Assembly: GCF_000739815.1 (NCBI RefSeq) | Contig: NZ_BBJJ01000001.1 | Location: 411,023-475,022 of the forward strand | Direction: 5' to 3' | DNA length: 64,000 nucleotides | Origin: Paraburkholderia mimosarum LMG 23256 = NBRC 106338 | Lineage (GTDB): Bacteria > Pseudomonadota > Gammaproteobacteria > Burkholderiales > Burkholderiaceae | Part shown: piece after piece, positions 35,169 through 44,106 of the stretch | Layout of the letters: each line of letters starts with the position of its first letter | Position numbering within the stretch: the stretch's first letter is position 1 | Notes under the pieces: generated by a model | The model's database searches: none | The model's input: the letters and a program-made list of their open reading frames with translations, nothing else | What the model was told of the DNA's origin: nothing | Program-made: the position numbers and the translations under genes

Positions 35169-35410
35169 GCTTTGCAAACGTGTGGGATTGGGAGTTGCAA
35201 AGGGCTGGACCATACCGCGCGGGATGGCGTTCGGGGAATCGGGGTTTCCCGCAGCAGGGGAGGGTCGAAGGAAAACTATCGGAATCCGTGATGGCTGATA
35301 TCCGGAATGCAAAGTTGATTGGTCAATCATGTGGGAATACCATTTCTGCCTCATGAATGGCGAGCGCCGGCCCTTACCGGGCGCCTGTCGGACGTAATGG
35401 AGGCCTGCTC
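35169..35410. promoter_or_regulatory. Divergent promoter region, molbindin / molybdoenzyme operon
   Basis: About 240 bases of lower GC between divergent genes. A GGAGG ribosome-binding site at 35398-35402 sits eight bases before a GTG at 35411. Promoters for both directions must be here but no -35/-10 pair stands out. Confidence 0.5.
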
Positions 35411-38323
35411 GTGGAACACGGCGCCCGAACACAAGACGAAAAGCTGGAAACCAAGACCACGACCTGCTACATGTGCGCGTGCCGCTGCGGCATTCGCGTC
35501 CATCTGCGCGACGGGGAAGTCCGCTATATCGACGGCAACCCGGAACACCCGCTGAACCAGGGGGTGATCTGCGCGAAGGGTTCGTCGGGGATCATGAAGC
35601 AGTATTCCCCGGCGCGGCTCACGCAGCCGCTCATGCGCAAGCGGAGTGCGGAACGTGGCGAAGCGCAGTTCGAGCCCGTTTCGTGGGAGGTAGCGCTCGA
35701 AACCATCGAAAAGCGCCTCGCGCACCTGCGGGCCACCGATCCAAAAAAATTCGCGCTGTTCACGGGCCGCGACCAGATGCAGGCGTTGACCGGCCTCTTC
35801 GCGAGGCAGTTCGGCACACCGAACTACGCGGCACACGGCGGCTTTTGCTCCGCGAACATGGCGGCGGGCATGATCTATACGATCGGCGGCTCGTTCTGGG
35901 AGTTCGGCGGCCCGGACCTCGACCGCGCGAAGCTCTTCATCATGATCGGCACGGCGGAGGACCATCACTCCAATCCGCTCAAGATCGCCATTTCGAAGTT
36001 CAAGCGCGCGGGCGGACGTTTCATCGCGATCAACCCGATCCGCACCGGCTATGCGGCCATCGCCGACGAATGGGTGCCCATTCGGCCCGGCACGGACGGC
36101 GCGCTGTTCATGGCGCTGATCCACGAGCTGATCGAGGCGAACGCGTACGATCACGAGTTCGTCAAGCGCTACACAAACGCGGGCGAACTGCTGGACATGC
36201 GAACGGAGAGCGACACGTTCGGCCTCTTCGTGAAGGATCCCGCGCTTGCCGCGGGCAATCCGCTCTTCCCGCAAAATCATCTGTGGTGGGACGAAAAGAC
36301 CGGCAAGGCGGTGCAGCATCACACGCCCGGCGCCGAGCCCGCGCTCGACGGACGCTATGTGCTTCCCGACGGCACGCCCGTCGCCCCTTCCTTCGCGCTG
36401 TTGCGCGAGCGCTTCAAGGAGACGACGCCCGAGTGGGCGCAGGAGATCACCGGGATCGCGGCGGATACGATCCGCCGTCTCGCGCGCGAGATGGCGCAGA
36501 CGGCGCGCGACCACAAGATCACATTGCCGATTGCATGGACGGACGCGTGGGGCGTAAAGCACGAAAGCGTGACGGGCAACCCAATCGCTTTTCACGCCAT
36601 GCGGGGACTCGCCGCGCACTCCAACGGCTTTCAGTCGATTCGAGCGCTGGCCGTGCTGATGTCGCTGCTCGGCACGATCGATCGGCCCGGCGGTTTCCGT
36701 CACAAGTCGCCGTATCCGCGCGCAGTGCCGCCGTCGGCGAAGCCGCCATCCAGTCCGAACGACGTCAAGCCGAATACGCCGTTGCCGTCGGGGCCGCTCG
36801 GCTGGCCAGCGGCGCCCGGCGATCTCTTCATCGACGAAGCGGGCGAGCCCGTGCGAATCGACAAGGCGTTCTCGTGGGAATACCCGCTTGCCGTGCACGG
36901 CCTCATGCACAACGTCATCACGAACGCGTGGCGAGGCGATCCTTACCCCATCGACACGCTGCTGATCTTCATGGCGAACATGGCGTGGAACTCGTCGATG
37001 AACACGGGCGAGGTCCGCAAGATGCTGACCGACCGCGGGCCGGACGGCGAGTACAAGATCCCGTTCCTCGTGGTGTGCGATGCGTTCCAGTCGGAGATGA
37101 CGGCATTCGCCGATCTGATCCTCCCCGATACGACCTATCTGGAGCGGCACGACGCGATGTCGATGCTGGACCGCCCGATTTCCGAATTCGACGGACCGGT
37201 GGACTCCGTGCGTGTGCCGGTGCTGGAGCGAACCGGCGAGTGCCGTCCTTTCCAGGAGGTGCTCGTCGAACTGGCGAGCCGCCTGAAACTGCCCGCGTTC
37301 ATGACGGCGGAAGGCAAACGCAAATTCAAGGACTATCCGGACTTCATCGTCAATTTTCAGACCGCGCCGGATTCCGGTGTCGGCTTCCTGATCGGCTGGC
37401 GCGGCAAGGACGGCGACAAGGCGCTCGTGGGCGAGCCCAATCCCCGCCAATGGGAGGAGTACGCGAAGAACAACTGCGTGTTCCATTACACGCTGCCGGA
37501 GGAAATGCAGTACATGCGCGGCGTGAACGGGCCTTACCTGCAGTTCGCGGTCGAGAAGGGATTCCGGAAATTCGGAGAACCGATTCTTATCCAGCTGTAT
37601 TCCGATGTGATGCAGAAGTTCCGTCTCGCCGCGCAAGGCAAGACTGACGCGCGCCAGCCGCCAGAGCATTTGCGCGCGCGCGTTGAGCAGTATTTCGATC
37701 CGCTGCCGTTCTGGTACGCGCCGCTGGAACTCGCGGCAACCGATCTCGAACGCTTTCCGCTGGCGGCGGTCACGCAGCGCCCCATGGCCATGTATCACTC
37801 GTGGGATTCGCAGAATGCGTGGCTGCGGCAAATTCACGGCGAGAACTACCTTTACCTGAATCCGCGCATGGCGAAAGCAAACGGCATCGAGGACGGCGGC
37901 TGGATCTATGTCGAGTCGCAGTGGGGCAAGGTGCGCTGCATGGCCCGCTACAGCGAGGCAGTTGAGCCCGGCACCGTATGGACCTGGAACGCGATCGGCA
38001 AGGCGGCCGGTGCGTGGAATCTCGGTCCGGACGCCAATGAGTCGCAACGCGGCTTCCTGCTCAACCATCTGATTACCGAAGAACTGCCCTTCGACGAAGG
38101 CCGGCGCGTCTCCAACTCGGATCCGGTTACGGGGCAGGCGGCGTGGTACGACGTGCGCGTGCGCGTCTATCCGGCCGAGGCCGATGCCGACCACACGTTG
38201 CCCCAGTTCGAGCCGATGCGGCCTTTGCCGGGTTCCACCGGCCCGGTCGGGCGGGTGCAGGCGTATTTCGCGGGCGGCGGCAAGTTCGCTGCGCGCCTGC
38301 GCAATGTCGTAACGCGCAAGTAA
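35411..38323 (+). CDS. soeA: Molybdopterin oxidoreductase of the DMSO reductase family, SoeA-like
   Basis: About 970 residues. An N-terminal [4Fe-4S] motif C19-x2-C22-x3-C26-x27-C54 (TCYMCACRCGIRVH, then VICAKGSSG) is followed by the molybdopterin domain with Cys146 in HGGFCSANM as the probable molybdenum ligand. The C-terminal molydopterin-dinucleotide-binding domain has YLYLNPRMAKANGIEDGG. No Tat signal is present, so the enzyme is cytoplasmic. With the ferredoxin and DmsC-type anchor genes that follow, this matches the architecture of SoeABC, the cytoplasm-facing sulfite dehydrogenase that feeds quinone. A polysulfide/thiosulfate or other reductase cannot be excluded. The GTG at 35411 has a good GGAGG; an ATG 18 codons upstream lacks one. 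Confidence 0.85.
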   Translation: MEHGARTQDEKLETKTTTCYMCACRCGIRVHLRDGEVRYIDGNPEHPLNQGVICAKGSSGIMKQYSPARLTQPLMRKRSAERGEAQFEPVSWEVALETIEKRLAHLRATDPKKFALFTGRDQMQALTGLFARQFGTPNYAAHGGFCSANMAAGMIYTIGGSFWEFGGPDLDRAKLFIMIGTAEDHHSNPLKIAISKFKRAGGRFIAINPIRTGYAAIADEWVPIRPGTDGALFMALIHELIEANAYDHEFVKRYTNAGELLDMRTESDTFGLFVKDPALAAGNPLFPQNHLWWDEKTGKAVQHHTPGAEPALDGRYVLPDGTPVAPSFALLRERFKETTPEWAQEITGIAADTIRRLAREMAQTARDHKITLPIAWTDAWGVKHESVTGNPIAFHAMRGLAAHSNGFQSIRALAVLMSLLGTIDRPGGFRHKSPYPRAVPPSAKPPSSPNDVKPNTPLPSGPLGWPAAPGDLFIDEAGEPVRIDKAFSWEYPLAVHGLMHNVITNAWRGDPYPIDTLLIFMANMAWNSSMNTGEVRKMLTDRGPDGEYKIPFLVVCDAFQSEMTAFADLILPDTTYLERHDAMSMLDRPISEFDGPVDSVRVPVLERTGECRPFQEVLVELASRLKLPAFMTAEGKRKFKDYPDFIVNFQTAPDSGVGFLIGWRGKDGDKALVGEPNPRQWEEYAKNNCVFHYTLPEEMQYMRGVNGPYLQFAVEKGFRKFGEPILIQLYSDVMQKFRLAAQGKTDARQPPEHLRARVEQYFDPLPFWYAPLELAATDLERFPLAAVTQRPMAMYHSWDSQNAWLRQIHGENYLYLNPRMAKANGIEDGGWIYVESQWGKVRCMARYSEAVEPGTVWTWNAIGKAAGAWNLGPDANESQRGFLLNHLITEELPFDEGRRVSNSDPVTGQAAWYDVRVRVYPAEADADHTLPQFEPMRPLPGSTGPVGRVQAYFAGGGKFAARLRNVVTRK

Positions 38324-38336
38324 GGAGGACACCGAA

Positions 38337-39203
38337 ATGACACAAATGGCGTTGGTGATCGACCTGAACGTCTGCGTGGGGTGTCACGCGTGCGTGACGA
38401 GCTGCAAGGAATGGAATACCTCGGGGCAGGCGGGCAGCCTTTCCGATGTGCGCCCCTACGACGCCGATCCGTCCGGCACCTTCTTCAACCGCGTGCAGAC
38501 CTATGAGGCGGGCGAGTTTCCGGACTCGGACACCATTCACTTCCCGAAATCGTGCCTGCACTGCGAAGACCCGCCGTGCGTGCCGGTCTGCCCGACCGGC
38601 GCGAGCTTCAAGCGCAAGGAAGACGGGCTCGTGCTCGTCGACTACGACAAGTGCATCGGCTGCAAGTATTGCTCGTGGGCCTGCCCTTATGGCGCGCGCG
38701 AACTCGATGAAGCGCGCAAGGAAATGACCAAGTGCACGCTGTGCGCGGACCGCATTGATAACGAAGCGCTGCCCGAGCGCGACCGCAAACCGGCTTGCGT
38801 GCTCGCGTGCCCCACGTCGGCGCGCATTTTCGGGGACATTCACGACCCCGAGTCGGAGGTGTCGAAGGCGATAGAGGCGCGCGGCGGCTATCAATTGATG
38901 CCGGAGTGGGGGACCAGGCCTTCGAATCATTATTTGCCCCGGCAGAAGACAGGCAGCAGTTGCGGCAGCGGTTCGTGCGGCTGTGGCAGCGGCGCGTCGA
39001 CAGGCGCGCCCATCGACATGCCCGATCTCGGCGAGCCCATCGACCTGGTGGGCCTCGCGATCCGGCGCGGCACGCCTGCGATGCCTGTCGCCGGGCGGCA
39101 CGATGTGCAACGGGACGCCGGCAAGCTCAATCTGGCCGCATTTGCTACACGAGTGAAGTCGCTATTCGCGCGCCCGCGACCGGAAGCGACCACGGAGATT
39201 TGA
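38337..39203 (+). CDS. soeB: Four-cluster ferredoxin subunit, SoeB/DmsB-like
   Basis: 288 residues. Four Cys-rich motifs for four [4Fe-4S] clusters are visible: VCVGCHACVTSCKEW, SCLHCEDPPCVPVCP, KCIGCKYCSWACPYG and CTLCADRI with PACVLACPTSA. The subunit passes electrons between the molybdoenzyme and the membrane anchor. After residue 195 there is an extra 90-residue tail beginning with an unusual Gly/Ser/Cys stretch (SSCGSGSCGCGSGAS), not needed for the standard clusters. AAGGAGG stands 8 bases before the ATG, which is 13 bases after the soeA stop. The order A-B-C and spacing show one operon. Confidence 0.9.
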   Translation: MTQMALVIDLNVCVGCHACVTSCKEWNTSGQAGSLSDVRPYDADPSGTFFNRVQTYEAGEFPDSDTIHFPKSCLHCEDPPCVPVCPTGASFKRKEDGLVLVDYDKCIGCKYCSWACPYGARELDEARKEMTKCTLCADRIDNEALPERDRKPACVLACPTSARIFGDIHDPESEVSKAIEARGGYQLMPEWGTRPSNHYLPRQKTGSSCGSGSCGCGSGASTGAPIDMPDLGEPIDLVGLAIRRGTPAMPVAGRHDVQRDAGKLNLAAFATRVKSLFARPRPEATTEI

Positions 39204-40163
39204 ATGAGACCTGCATTTTCCGTCGTTTTCCTGACCACGCTTTGCGGCGCGGGGCAAGGCTTGCTGATTGCGCTGTTCGGCGTCGAGTGGCTCATGCGGC
39301 TGCATCCGGAATGGTCGGCATCGCTGCACGTTCCGCAGCCGTTCTATGTGTTCGGGGCCGGGCTCGCGCTGACGCTGGGCGTGCTGGGACTCGTCGCCTC
39401 GGTCTTCCATCTCGGGCACCCGGAACGCGCGTGGCGCGCCATCGCCATGTGGCGCACTTCGTGGCTTTCGCGCGAATGTCTGGCGCTTCCCGTGTTTCTC
39501 GCTGCGACGTTCCTGTACGGCGTGGCTCACTGGATGAATGCGCCCTGGTCGCTCGCCGCCGGTGGGATAGCCGCGCTGGCGAGCATCAGCCTCTTCGTTT
39601 GCACGGCAATGATTTATGCCTGCCTGCGCTTCCTTCAGGAATGGGCAACGCCGCTCACGCTCGCGAATTTCGTGCTGCTCGGTTGCGCATCGGGCTTCAC
39701 GATGGCGACGGCGTGCGCAGCTTGGTTCGCGCCCGGCATCGTGCCTGCGCTCGGGCTCGCCGCGAGCGTGCTGACGGTGGCGGGTTGCGTAAGTCGTGTC
39801 GCCACGCTCGCGCGCAATGAGCGCCTGCACCCGCGCTCGACGCTGCAAACCGCCACCGGTATCCAGGCCAGCAAGGTGAGGCAGATTTCGCGCGGCTTTA
39901 CGGCAAGCGCCTTCAATTTGCGCGAGTTCTTTCACGGGCAGTCCGATGCGGTGATGCGGCGGGTCAAGTGGGGGTTTATTGCGGGTGTCTTCGTAGTGCC
40001 GCTCGCGCTGCTCGTGGTCGTGCTCCAGGGGCTGCAACCGCTGTCAGCAACGCTGCTGATCGCGGCTTGCGTCGTACAGTACGCGGGCCTCGTCGCCGAG
40101 CGCTGGTTTTTCTTTGCGCAGGCGCGTCACCCGCAGAACCTGTACTACCAGCGCGCGGCTTGA
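39204..40163 (+). CDS. soeC: DmsC-type membrane anchor subunit, SoeC-like
   Basis: 319 residues with about eight hydrophobic segments, starting FLTTLCGAGQGLLIALFGVE and containing the family feature FHLGHPERAWRAI near residue 68, then LSRECLALPVF. This is the DmsC family of quinone-reactive anchors, and the SoeC of sulfite-oxidising bacteria belongs to it. The ATG follows the soeB stop directly with no gap. The C-terminus RWFFFAQARHPQNLYYQR is also conserved in the family. It anchors the two cytoplasmic subunits and exchanges electrons with the quinone pool. Confidence 0.9.
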   Translation: MRPAFSVVFLTTLCGAGQGLLIALFGVEWLMRLHPEWSASLHVPQPFYVFGAGLALTLGVLGLVASVFHLGHPERAWRAIAMWRTSWLSRECLALPVFLAATFLYGVAHWMNAPWSLAAGGIAALASISLFVCTAMIYACLRFLQEWATPLTLANFVLLGCASGFTMATACAAWFAPGIVPALGLAASVLTVAGCVSRVATLARNERLHPRSTLQTATGIQASKVRQISRGFTASAFNLREFFHGQSDAVMRRVKWGFIAGVFVVPLALLVVVLQGLQPLSATLLIAACVVQYAGLVAERWFFFAQARHPQNLYYQRAA

Positions 40164-40214
40164 TGCGGCAACGGGCCCACGAGGGCAATCCCGGGAAAGC
40201 TGGAAACGAAAAAC

Positions 40215-40244
40215 GGCCCGGCGTGCGGAGGCACACGCCGGGCC
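40215..40244. terminator. Bidirectional hairpin between soeC and the convergent yciI gene
   Basis: GGCCCGGCGTG (40215-40225) pairs with CACGCCGGGCC (40234-40244). An A-rich run precedes it, so it would work best for the leftward transcripts. It separates the convergent transcription units. Confidence 0.75.
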
Positions 40245-40326
40245 AAAGCGGCGCCGTACAGGGGAGCACGGCGCCGTTCGAGTGTCGATAACGAACGGAA
40301 CGTTCGAAAGGATGCGCGCGTGGCGC

Positions 40327-40623
40327 TTACAGGTAGCAGGTCCCGTCGACGTAGGCCTTGCGCCAGCGCACGATCTTCACGCTCTCGAACAGCCCGACGA
40401 GCGTGAACGGGTCCTGCGCGATGAAGCGCTCAGCTTCCTCACGGGTTTCGACGTCGACGATATAGATGCCGCCGCCTGCGCTGCTGCCGTCGTCGTTGAG
40501 CTTCGCGCCGCACGCGAGCAAAAGCGTCTTGTTGCGCGCGAGAAATTCCAGATGTGCGTCGCGCTCGCGTGCTCGCACCTTGGCGTGACCGGGCTTGTCG
40601 AATGTTTCGATGAGAAAGGGCAT
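40327..40623 (-). CDS. YciI family protein
   Basis: 98 residues: a complete YCII ferredoxin-like fold with the start MPFLIETFDKPGHAKVRARE, conserved His (RDAHLEFLA), a central GGGIYIVDVETREEAERFIA and DPFTLVGLFESVKIVRW. YciI-like proteins include TftG, a dehydrochlorinase, and may act on chlorinated or hydroxylated intermediates. It is the last gene of the leftward catabolic block, 12 bases after the muconolactone-isomerase-like gene. A catalytic role in the same pathway is suggested by this pairing. Confidence 0.88.
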   Translation of the reverse strand: MPFLIETFDKPGHAKVRARERDAHLEFLARNKTLLLACGAKLNDDGSSAGGGIYIVDVETREEAERFIAQDPFTLVGLFESVKIVRWRKAYVDGTCYL

Positions 40624-40635
40624 GGCGCGCTCCCG

Positions 40636-40920
40636 TCAGTTCGGCGCGATGGCCGAAGGATGCTGGGCGAGCGGCGTCACGCTGATCTTCATGAACGGGA
40701 AGAGCGGCAGCGCGCAAAGCAGCGTGTGCAACTCATCGTTCGATTCGACGTCGAATACGCTGTAATTCGCGTACTCGCCGGCCACGCGCCACAGGTGGCG
40801 CCATTTGCCTTCTCGTTGCAGCTTCTGCGAAAACGCCTTTTCTTCGGCCTTCAGCGCGTCGGCGAAGGCTGCGTCGGTGCCGTGCGGAATTTGCACCTGC
40901 ATGTGCACGAGATACAGCAT
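40636..40920 (-). CDS. Muconolactone isomerase-like protein
   Basis: 94 residues, the length of CatC. The pattern LVHMQVQIPHGTDAAFADAL, then KLQREGKWRHLWRVAGEYAN, YSVFDVESNDELH and LPLFPFM is that of muconolactone delta-isomerase (MIase domain). CatC shifts the lactone double bond in the catechol beta-ketoadipate branch, but here there are no catA or catB genes. The protein is therefore likely to act on a related lactone or small cyclic acid in the pathway of this block. The sequence is intact and the start is the first ATG. Confidence 0.88.
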   Translation of the reverse strand: MLYLVHMQVQIPHGTDAAFADALKAEEKAFSQKLQREGKWRHLWRVAGEYANYSVFDVESNDELHTLLCALPLFPFMKISVTPLAQHPSAIAPN

Positions 40921-40973
40921 GAATGGTCTCCGGTAAGGATGCGGGTTCGGAAAAGCGCGCGTGTGAGATCCAG

Positions 40974-42305
40974 TCAGCCCCAGGCGAGAATCGCAACCGA
41001 ATAGACGATGCCGATCCAGAACATCATGATGACCGTGTAGCCCATGATGTCCTTGAGCTTGAGCTTCGAGAGCGCAAGGGCGGGCAGGATCCAGAACGGC
41101 TGCACGAGGTCGTTCCAGGCGTTGCCGAGCATCACGGCCGTCGAAGTGTGGCCCACCGAGGCGCCGATCGTCTTCGCCGCCTCGATCATGAACGGGCCTT
41201 GAATGACCCAGTGGCCGCCGCCCGAAGGCGCGAAGAAGTTGATGACGAACGAGCTGATCAAGCCCCAGAACGGCAGCGTGCCCGGTGTAGCGACCTTCAC
41301 GAACGCTTCGGAAAACGTATTGACGAGACCCGAAGACGCCATGATCGCCATGATGCCCGCATAGAACGGGTACTGCAGAATGATGCCGCTGATCGTGCGA
41401 ATGCCTTCGTTGAGCTTCTCCACATAACGGATCGGCGTGCCGAGCAGCAGAATGCCGAGAAACAGAATGAAGAAGTTGATGAGGTTGAGGTCGATCGAGC
41501 CGCCTTGCACGAAGTGCAGCGCGACGTAGCCCATGCCGATCAGGCCGATCAAGTAGCTCAGAAGGCGGCTGTTGTTCAGGCGGTTGGCGAGCGTGTTGCC
41601 TTCGTCGAGATCCACGCCGGGCGCAGCGTCCTTCTGCTGCTTTTCTTCGAGGGCGCGGTCGATCTCCTTGATCGGCTGGCCGGCCTTCGGATGCAGCCAG
41701 GCATTCAGGAGCGGCAGCGTGATGATGGTCACGAGACTCGTGATGAGCATGGCGGGCGAGAAAATCGTATCGGAGAGCGGAATGACGCCCATCTGCGCCT
41801 CGAGCGGATGCCCCTTCGTCGAGATCAGCACGGGAATGCTCGCCGAAAGTCCGAGGCCGTAGAGCGTAAAGCCGCTATAGGCCGATGCGATGATGAGCGG
41901 GTAGTGCACGCCTTTCACGCGCAGCGCGAGCTTGCGCGCGACGATGCCGCCCACCACGAGGCCGAAGCCCCAGTTCAGATAGCTGCCGATGCCGCCCACC
42001 AGCGTCGCGACGATCACGGCCATGCGCGGATCGTTGACGCGCGCCACCAGGCGGTTGAGGAAGCGGTCGGTGAGCGGTGCCGTCGCGAGCACGTAGCCCA
42101 TCGCGAGAATCACCGCCATTTGCGTGGTGAATGCGAGCAGCGCCCAGAAGCCCTTGCCCCAGCTCGTGGTGAGGGCCGTGACGGCTTGCCCTTGCACGAT
42201 CACGGCGAGCGCCATCGTCAGCAGGGTGAGGCCGATCGCGAAGACGAACGGATCGGGCAAATACCGGCGCATCAGCTCGGTAAAGAATGCGGTGACTTTC
42301 TGCAT
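40974..42305 (-). CDS. atoE: AtoE-type short-chain fatty acid transporter
   Basis: 443 residues with about 12 hydrophobic segments; the usual length. It starts MQKVTAFFTELMRRYLPDPF and has the family signatures LNWGFGLVVGGIVARKLA and NFFAPSGGGHWVIQGPFM. The latter motif is characteristic of AtoE/SCFA transporters that import short-chain acids such as acetoacetate and butyrate. An extra-long upstream frame is antisense to the next gene's coding sequence and is not part of the protein. It lies between the muconolactone-isomerase-like and dehydrogenase genes, so it probably imports the substrate of this block. Confidence 0.93.
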   Translation of the reverse strand: MQKVTAFFTELMRRYLPDPFVFAIGLTLLTMALAVIVQGQAVTALTTSWGKGFWALLAFTTQMAVILAMGYVLATAPLTDRFLNRLVARVNDPRMAVIVATLVGGIGSYLNWGFGLVVGGIVARKLALRVKGVHYPLIIASAYSGFTLYGLGLSASIPVLISTKGHPLEAQMGVIPLSDTIFSPAMLITSLVTIITLPLLNAWLHPKAGQPIKEIDRALEEKQQKDAAPGVDLDEGNTLANRLNNSRLLSYLIGLIGMGYVALHFVQGGSIDLNLINFFILFLGILLLGTPIRYVEKLNEGIRTISGIILQYPFYAGIMAIMASSGLVNTFSEAFVKVATPGTLPFWGLISSFVINFFAPSGGGHWVIQGPFMIEAAKTIGASVGHTSTAVMLGNAWNDLVQPFWILPALALSKLKLKDIMGYTVIMMFWIGIVYSVAILAWG

Positions 42306-42387
42306 GGAAGTGTCTCTATCGGAATCGTAGTCGTTGTAGGGTCTCTTCGGGTCTCGCTGCGCGCGCGTGACGGGCACTGGCGAGCGC

Positions 42388-43356
42388 TTATGAGTCGTCG
42401 TGGCTTTGGGTCTTGCGATGGCGGGTGAGCCGCATGAGCTGGCGGTCGCGCCAGCCCACGCGCGCGTCCCATTGTTCGAGCGGTAGCGCCGCGCGCCTTG
42501 CCGCCTCGACGTGCGCGACGAGTTCGGGCGTCCACGGGTCGTGCTGGCCGCGTTCTGCGCCCATGCGCTCGTACGAGGGCCCCATCTTCTGCGCATGCGA
42601 GGCGATGCCGCCGCGCGTGTTCAGATCGACGGTCTCGAACGGACCGATCACCGACCAGCGCGGGCCAAGACCGTCGCGCATCACGGTGTCGATGTCTTCC
42701 ACCGTCGCGACGCCATCGCGCACGAGGCAATACGCCTCGCGCAGCACGGCGCCTTGCAGGCGGTTGAAAATGAAGCCTTCCACTTCGTGCTTCACGCGCA
42801 CGGGCTTCATGCCCGCTTCGCCGTAAAGCGTGATGGCGCGTGCGGCCGCCGCTTCGGAAGTGAAAGGCGCGGGCACGATCTCGACCACGGGCACGAGGTA
42901 GGGCGGGTTGCCGGGATGGGCGACGAGGCAGCGTGCGTGGCCCGTCAGCGCCTCGTCCACGAACTTCGACGCCGCGAGGAACGACGAAGCACTCGCGAGG
43001 ATCGCTTCGGGCGGCGCGGCGCGGTCGAGCTGCGCGAAGATCTCGCGCTTGAGCCCGGCGCGCTCGGGCGCGCATTCCTGCACCAGATCGGACTGGGCCG
43101 CGGCGGCTTCGAGCGTATCGACAATCCCGACGCGCGCGGCGATCTCGCTCGCGCTTTCGTCGAGCAGCGCGTATTGCGTGAGATCGTCGAGGCGCGACGC
43201 AATCTCTTCAGGCGCGGCGGCGCGGCGCGCAGCGTCGGGATCGTAGAGACGCACGCGCCAGCCGGCCCGCGCGAAGCAGATGGCGAACGCCACGCCGATG
43301 CTGCCCGCACCGACGATGCCGGCACGTCGTCGCACGCGCGGTTCAGGGCTCGCCAT
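42388..43356 (-). CDS. 3-hydroxyacyl-CoA dehydrogenase family, lambda-crystallin/L-gulonate dehydrogenase type
   Basis: 322 residues. The NAD-binding motif GIVGAGSIGVAFAICFARAG is at the N-terminus. The stretch from VQECAPERAGLKREIFAQLD through LVAHPGNPPYLVPVVEIVP to FIFNRLQGAVLREAYCLV and MRDGLGPRWSVIGPFE closely follows lambda-crystallin/L-gulonate-3-dehydrogenase. It therefore more likely oxidises a free 3-hydroxyacid than an acyl-CoA. It starts two bases after the stop of the SDR gene. The C-terminal end is Arg-rich. Together with the SDR, cyclase and transporter genes it suggests breakdown of a short hydroxy-acid or lactone. Confidence 0.88.
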   Translation of the reverse strand: MASPEPRVRRRAGIVGAGSIGVAFAICFARAGWRVRLYDPDAARRAAAPEEIASRLDDLTQYALLDESASEIAARVGIVDTLEAAAAQSDLVQECAPERAGLKREIFAQLDRAAPPEAILASASSFLAASKFVDEALTGHARCLVAHPGNPPYLVPVVEIVPAPFTSEAAAARAITLYGEAGMKPVRVKHEVEGFIFNRLQGAVLREAYCLVRDGVATVEDIDTVMRDGLGPRWSVIGPFETVDLNTRGGIASHAQKMGPSYERMGAERGQHDPWTPELVAHVEAARRAALPLEQWDARVGWRDRQLMRLTRHRKTQSHDDS

Positions 43357-43358
43357 CG

Positions 43359-44060
43359 TCAAACCCCCGCGACGCCGACGGTCATGCCGCCGCACACATA
43401 GAGCACCTGGCCCGTGACGAAGCCGCTGCGCGCGTCGAGCAGATACGACGCCGCGTGCGCGACATCTTCGGGCGTGCCCACGCGCTTCACGGGCACGGCG
43501 TTGATGATGGCTTCCGTGCGTGGCGCGCCGGGCGGATTGGCGCGGTCGAAGAGTTCGGTGCGGATCGGGCCGGGGCCAATGGCGTTCGCTGTGACGCCGA
43601 ACGCGCCGAGTTCGAGCGCCCATACGCGCGTCATGCCGATCAACGCGGCCTTGGTGGCCGAATAGGCCGTGCGCAGCTCCTTGCCGAGCGCGGCGCGCGA
43701 CGACATGTTGACGATGCGCCCGAAGCCTGCGGCTTTCATGTCGGGCAGGAGCGCCTGCATGCACTGCTGCGCGCAGCGCACGTTGAGCGCCCACGCGCGT
43801 TCGAGTTCTTCGAGCGTCTGGTGCCCGGCATCGTTGGGCACGACCACGCCCACGTTGTTGATGAGCCGCGTGATCGGTCCGCCTTCCAGCGCGCGGGCGA
43901 GCGCGGCCGCCGTTGCTCGGGTGTCGGAGAGGTCGGCCAGGATGCCGTCGCCCACGCGGTCGATCACGACCGTTTCGTAACCGTCGGCCTCGCAGCGCGC
44001 GGCGCACGCGGCGCCGATGCCGGCGGCCCCGCCGGTAATCAGGACTCTTTCTTTCGCCAT
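43359..44060 (-). CDS. Short-chain dehydrogenase/reductase (SDR)
   Basis: 233 residues, classical SDR. The cofactor motif VLITGGAAGIGAACAARCEA, the NNVG motif, the catalytic Ser in IVNMSSRAALG and the YSATKAAL Tyr/Lys pair are all present. An acidic Asp after the second strand (VIDRVGDG) favours NAD over NADP. It follows the cyclase gene by about 46 bases and is nearly fused to the next dehydrogenase. It probably oxidises a hydroxyl group of a pathway intermediate. The substrate cannot be told. Confidence 0.9.
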   Translation of the reverse strand: MAKERVLITGGAAGIGAACAARCEADGYETVVIDRVGDGILADLSDTRATAAALARALEGGPITRLINNVGVVVPNDAGHQTLEELERAWALNVRCAQQCMQALLPDMKAAGFGRIVNMSSRAALGKELRTAYSATKAALIGMTRVWALELGAFGVTANAIGPGPIRTELFDRANPPGAPRTEAIINAVPVKRVGTPEDVAHAASYLLDARSGFVTGQVLYVCGGMTVGVAGV

Positions 44061-44106
44061 GTTCTTTCAGGAATGTGGATAAAACAGAGGAATACGAATG
44101 AGTCGA

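Noticed and set aside
35351..38332. 993-codon minus-strand frame over the molybdoenzyme gene
   Set aside because: Antisense shadow; the plus strand carries the [4Fe-4S] and molybdopterin motifs.
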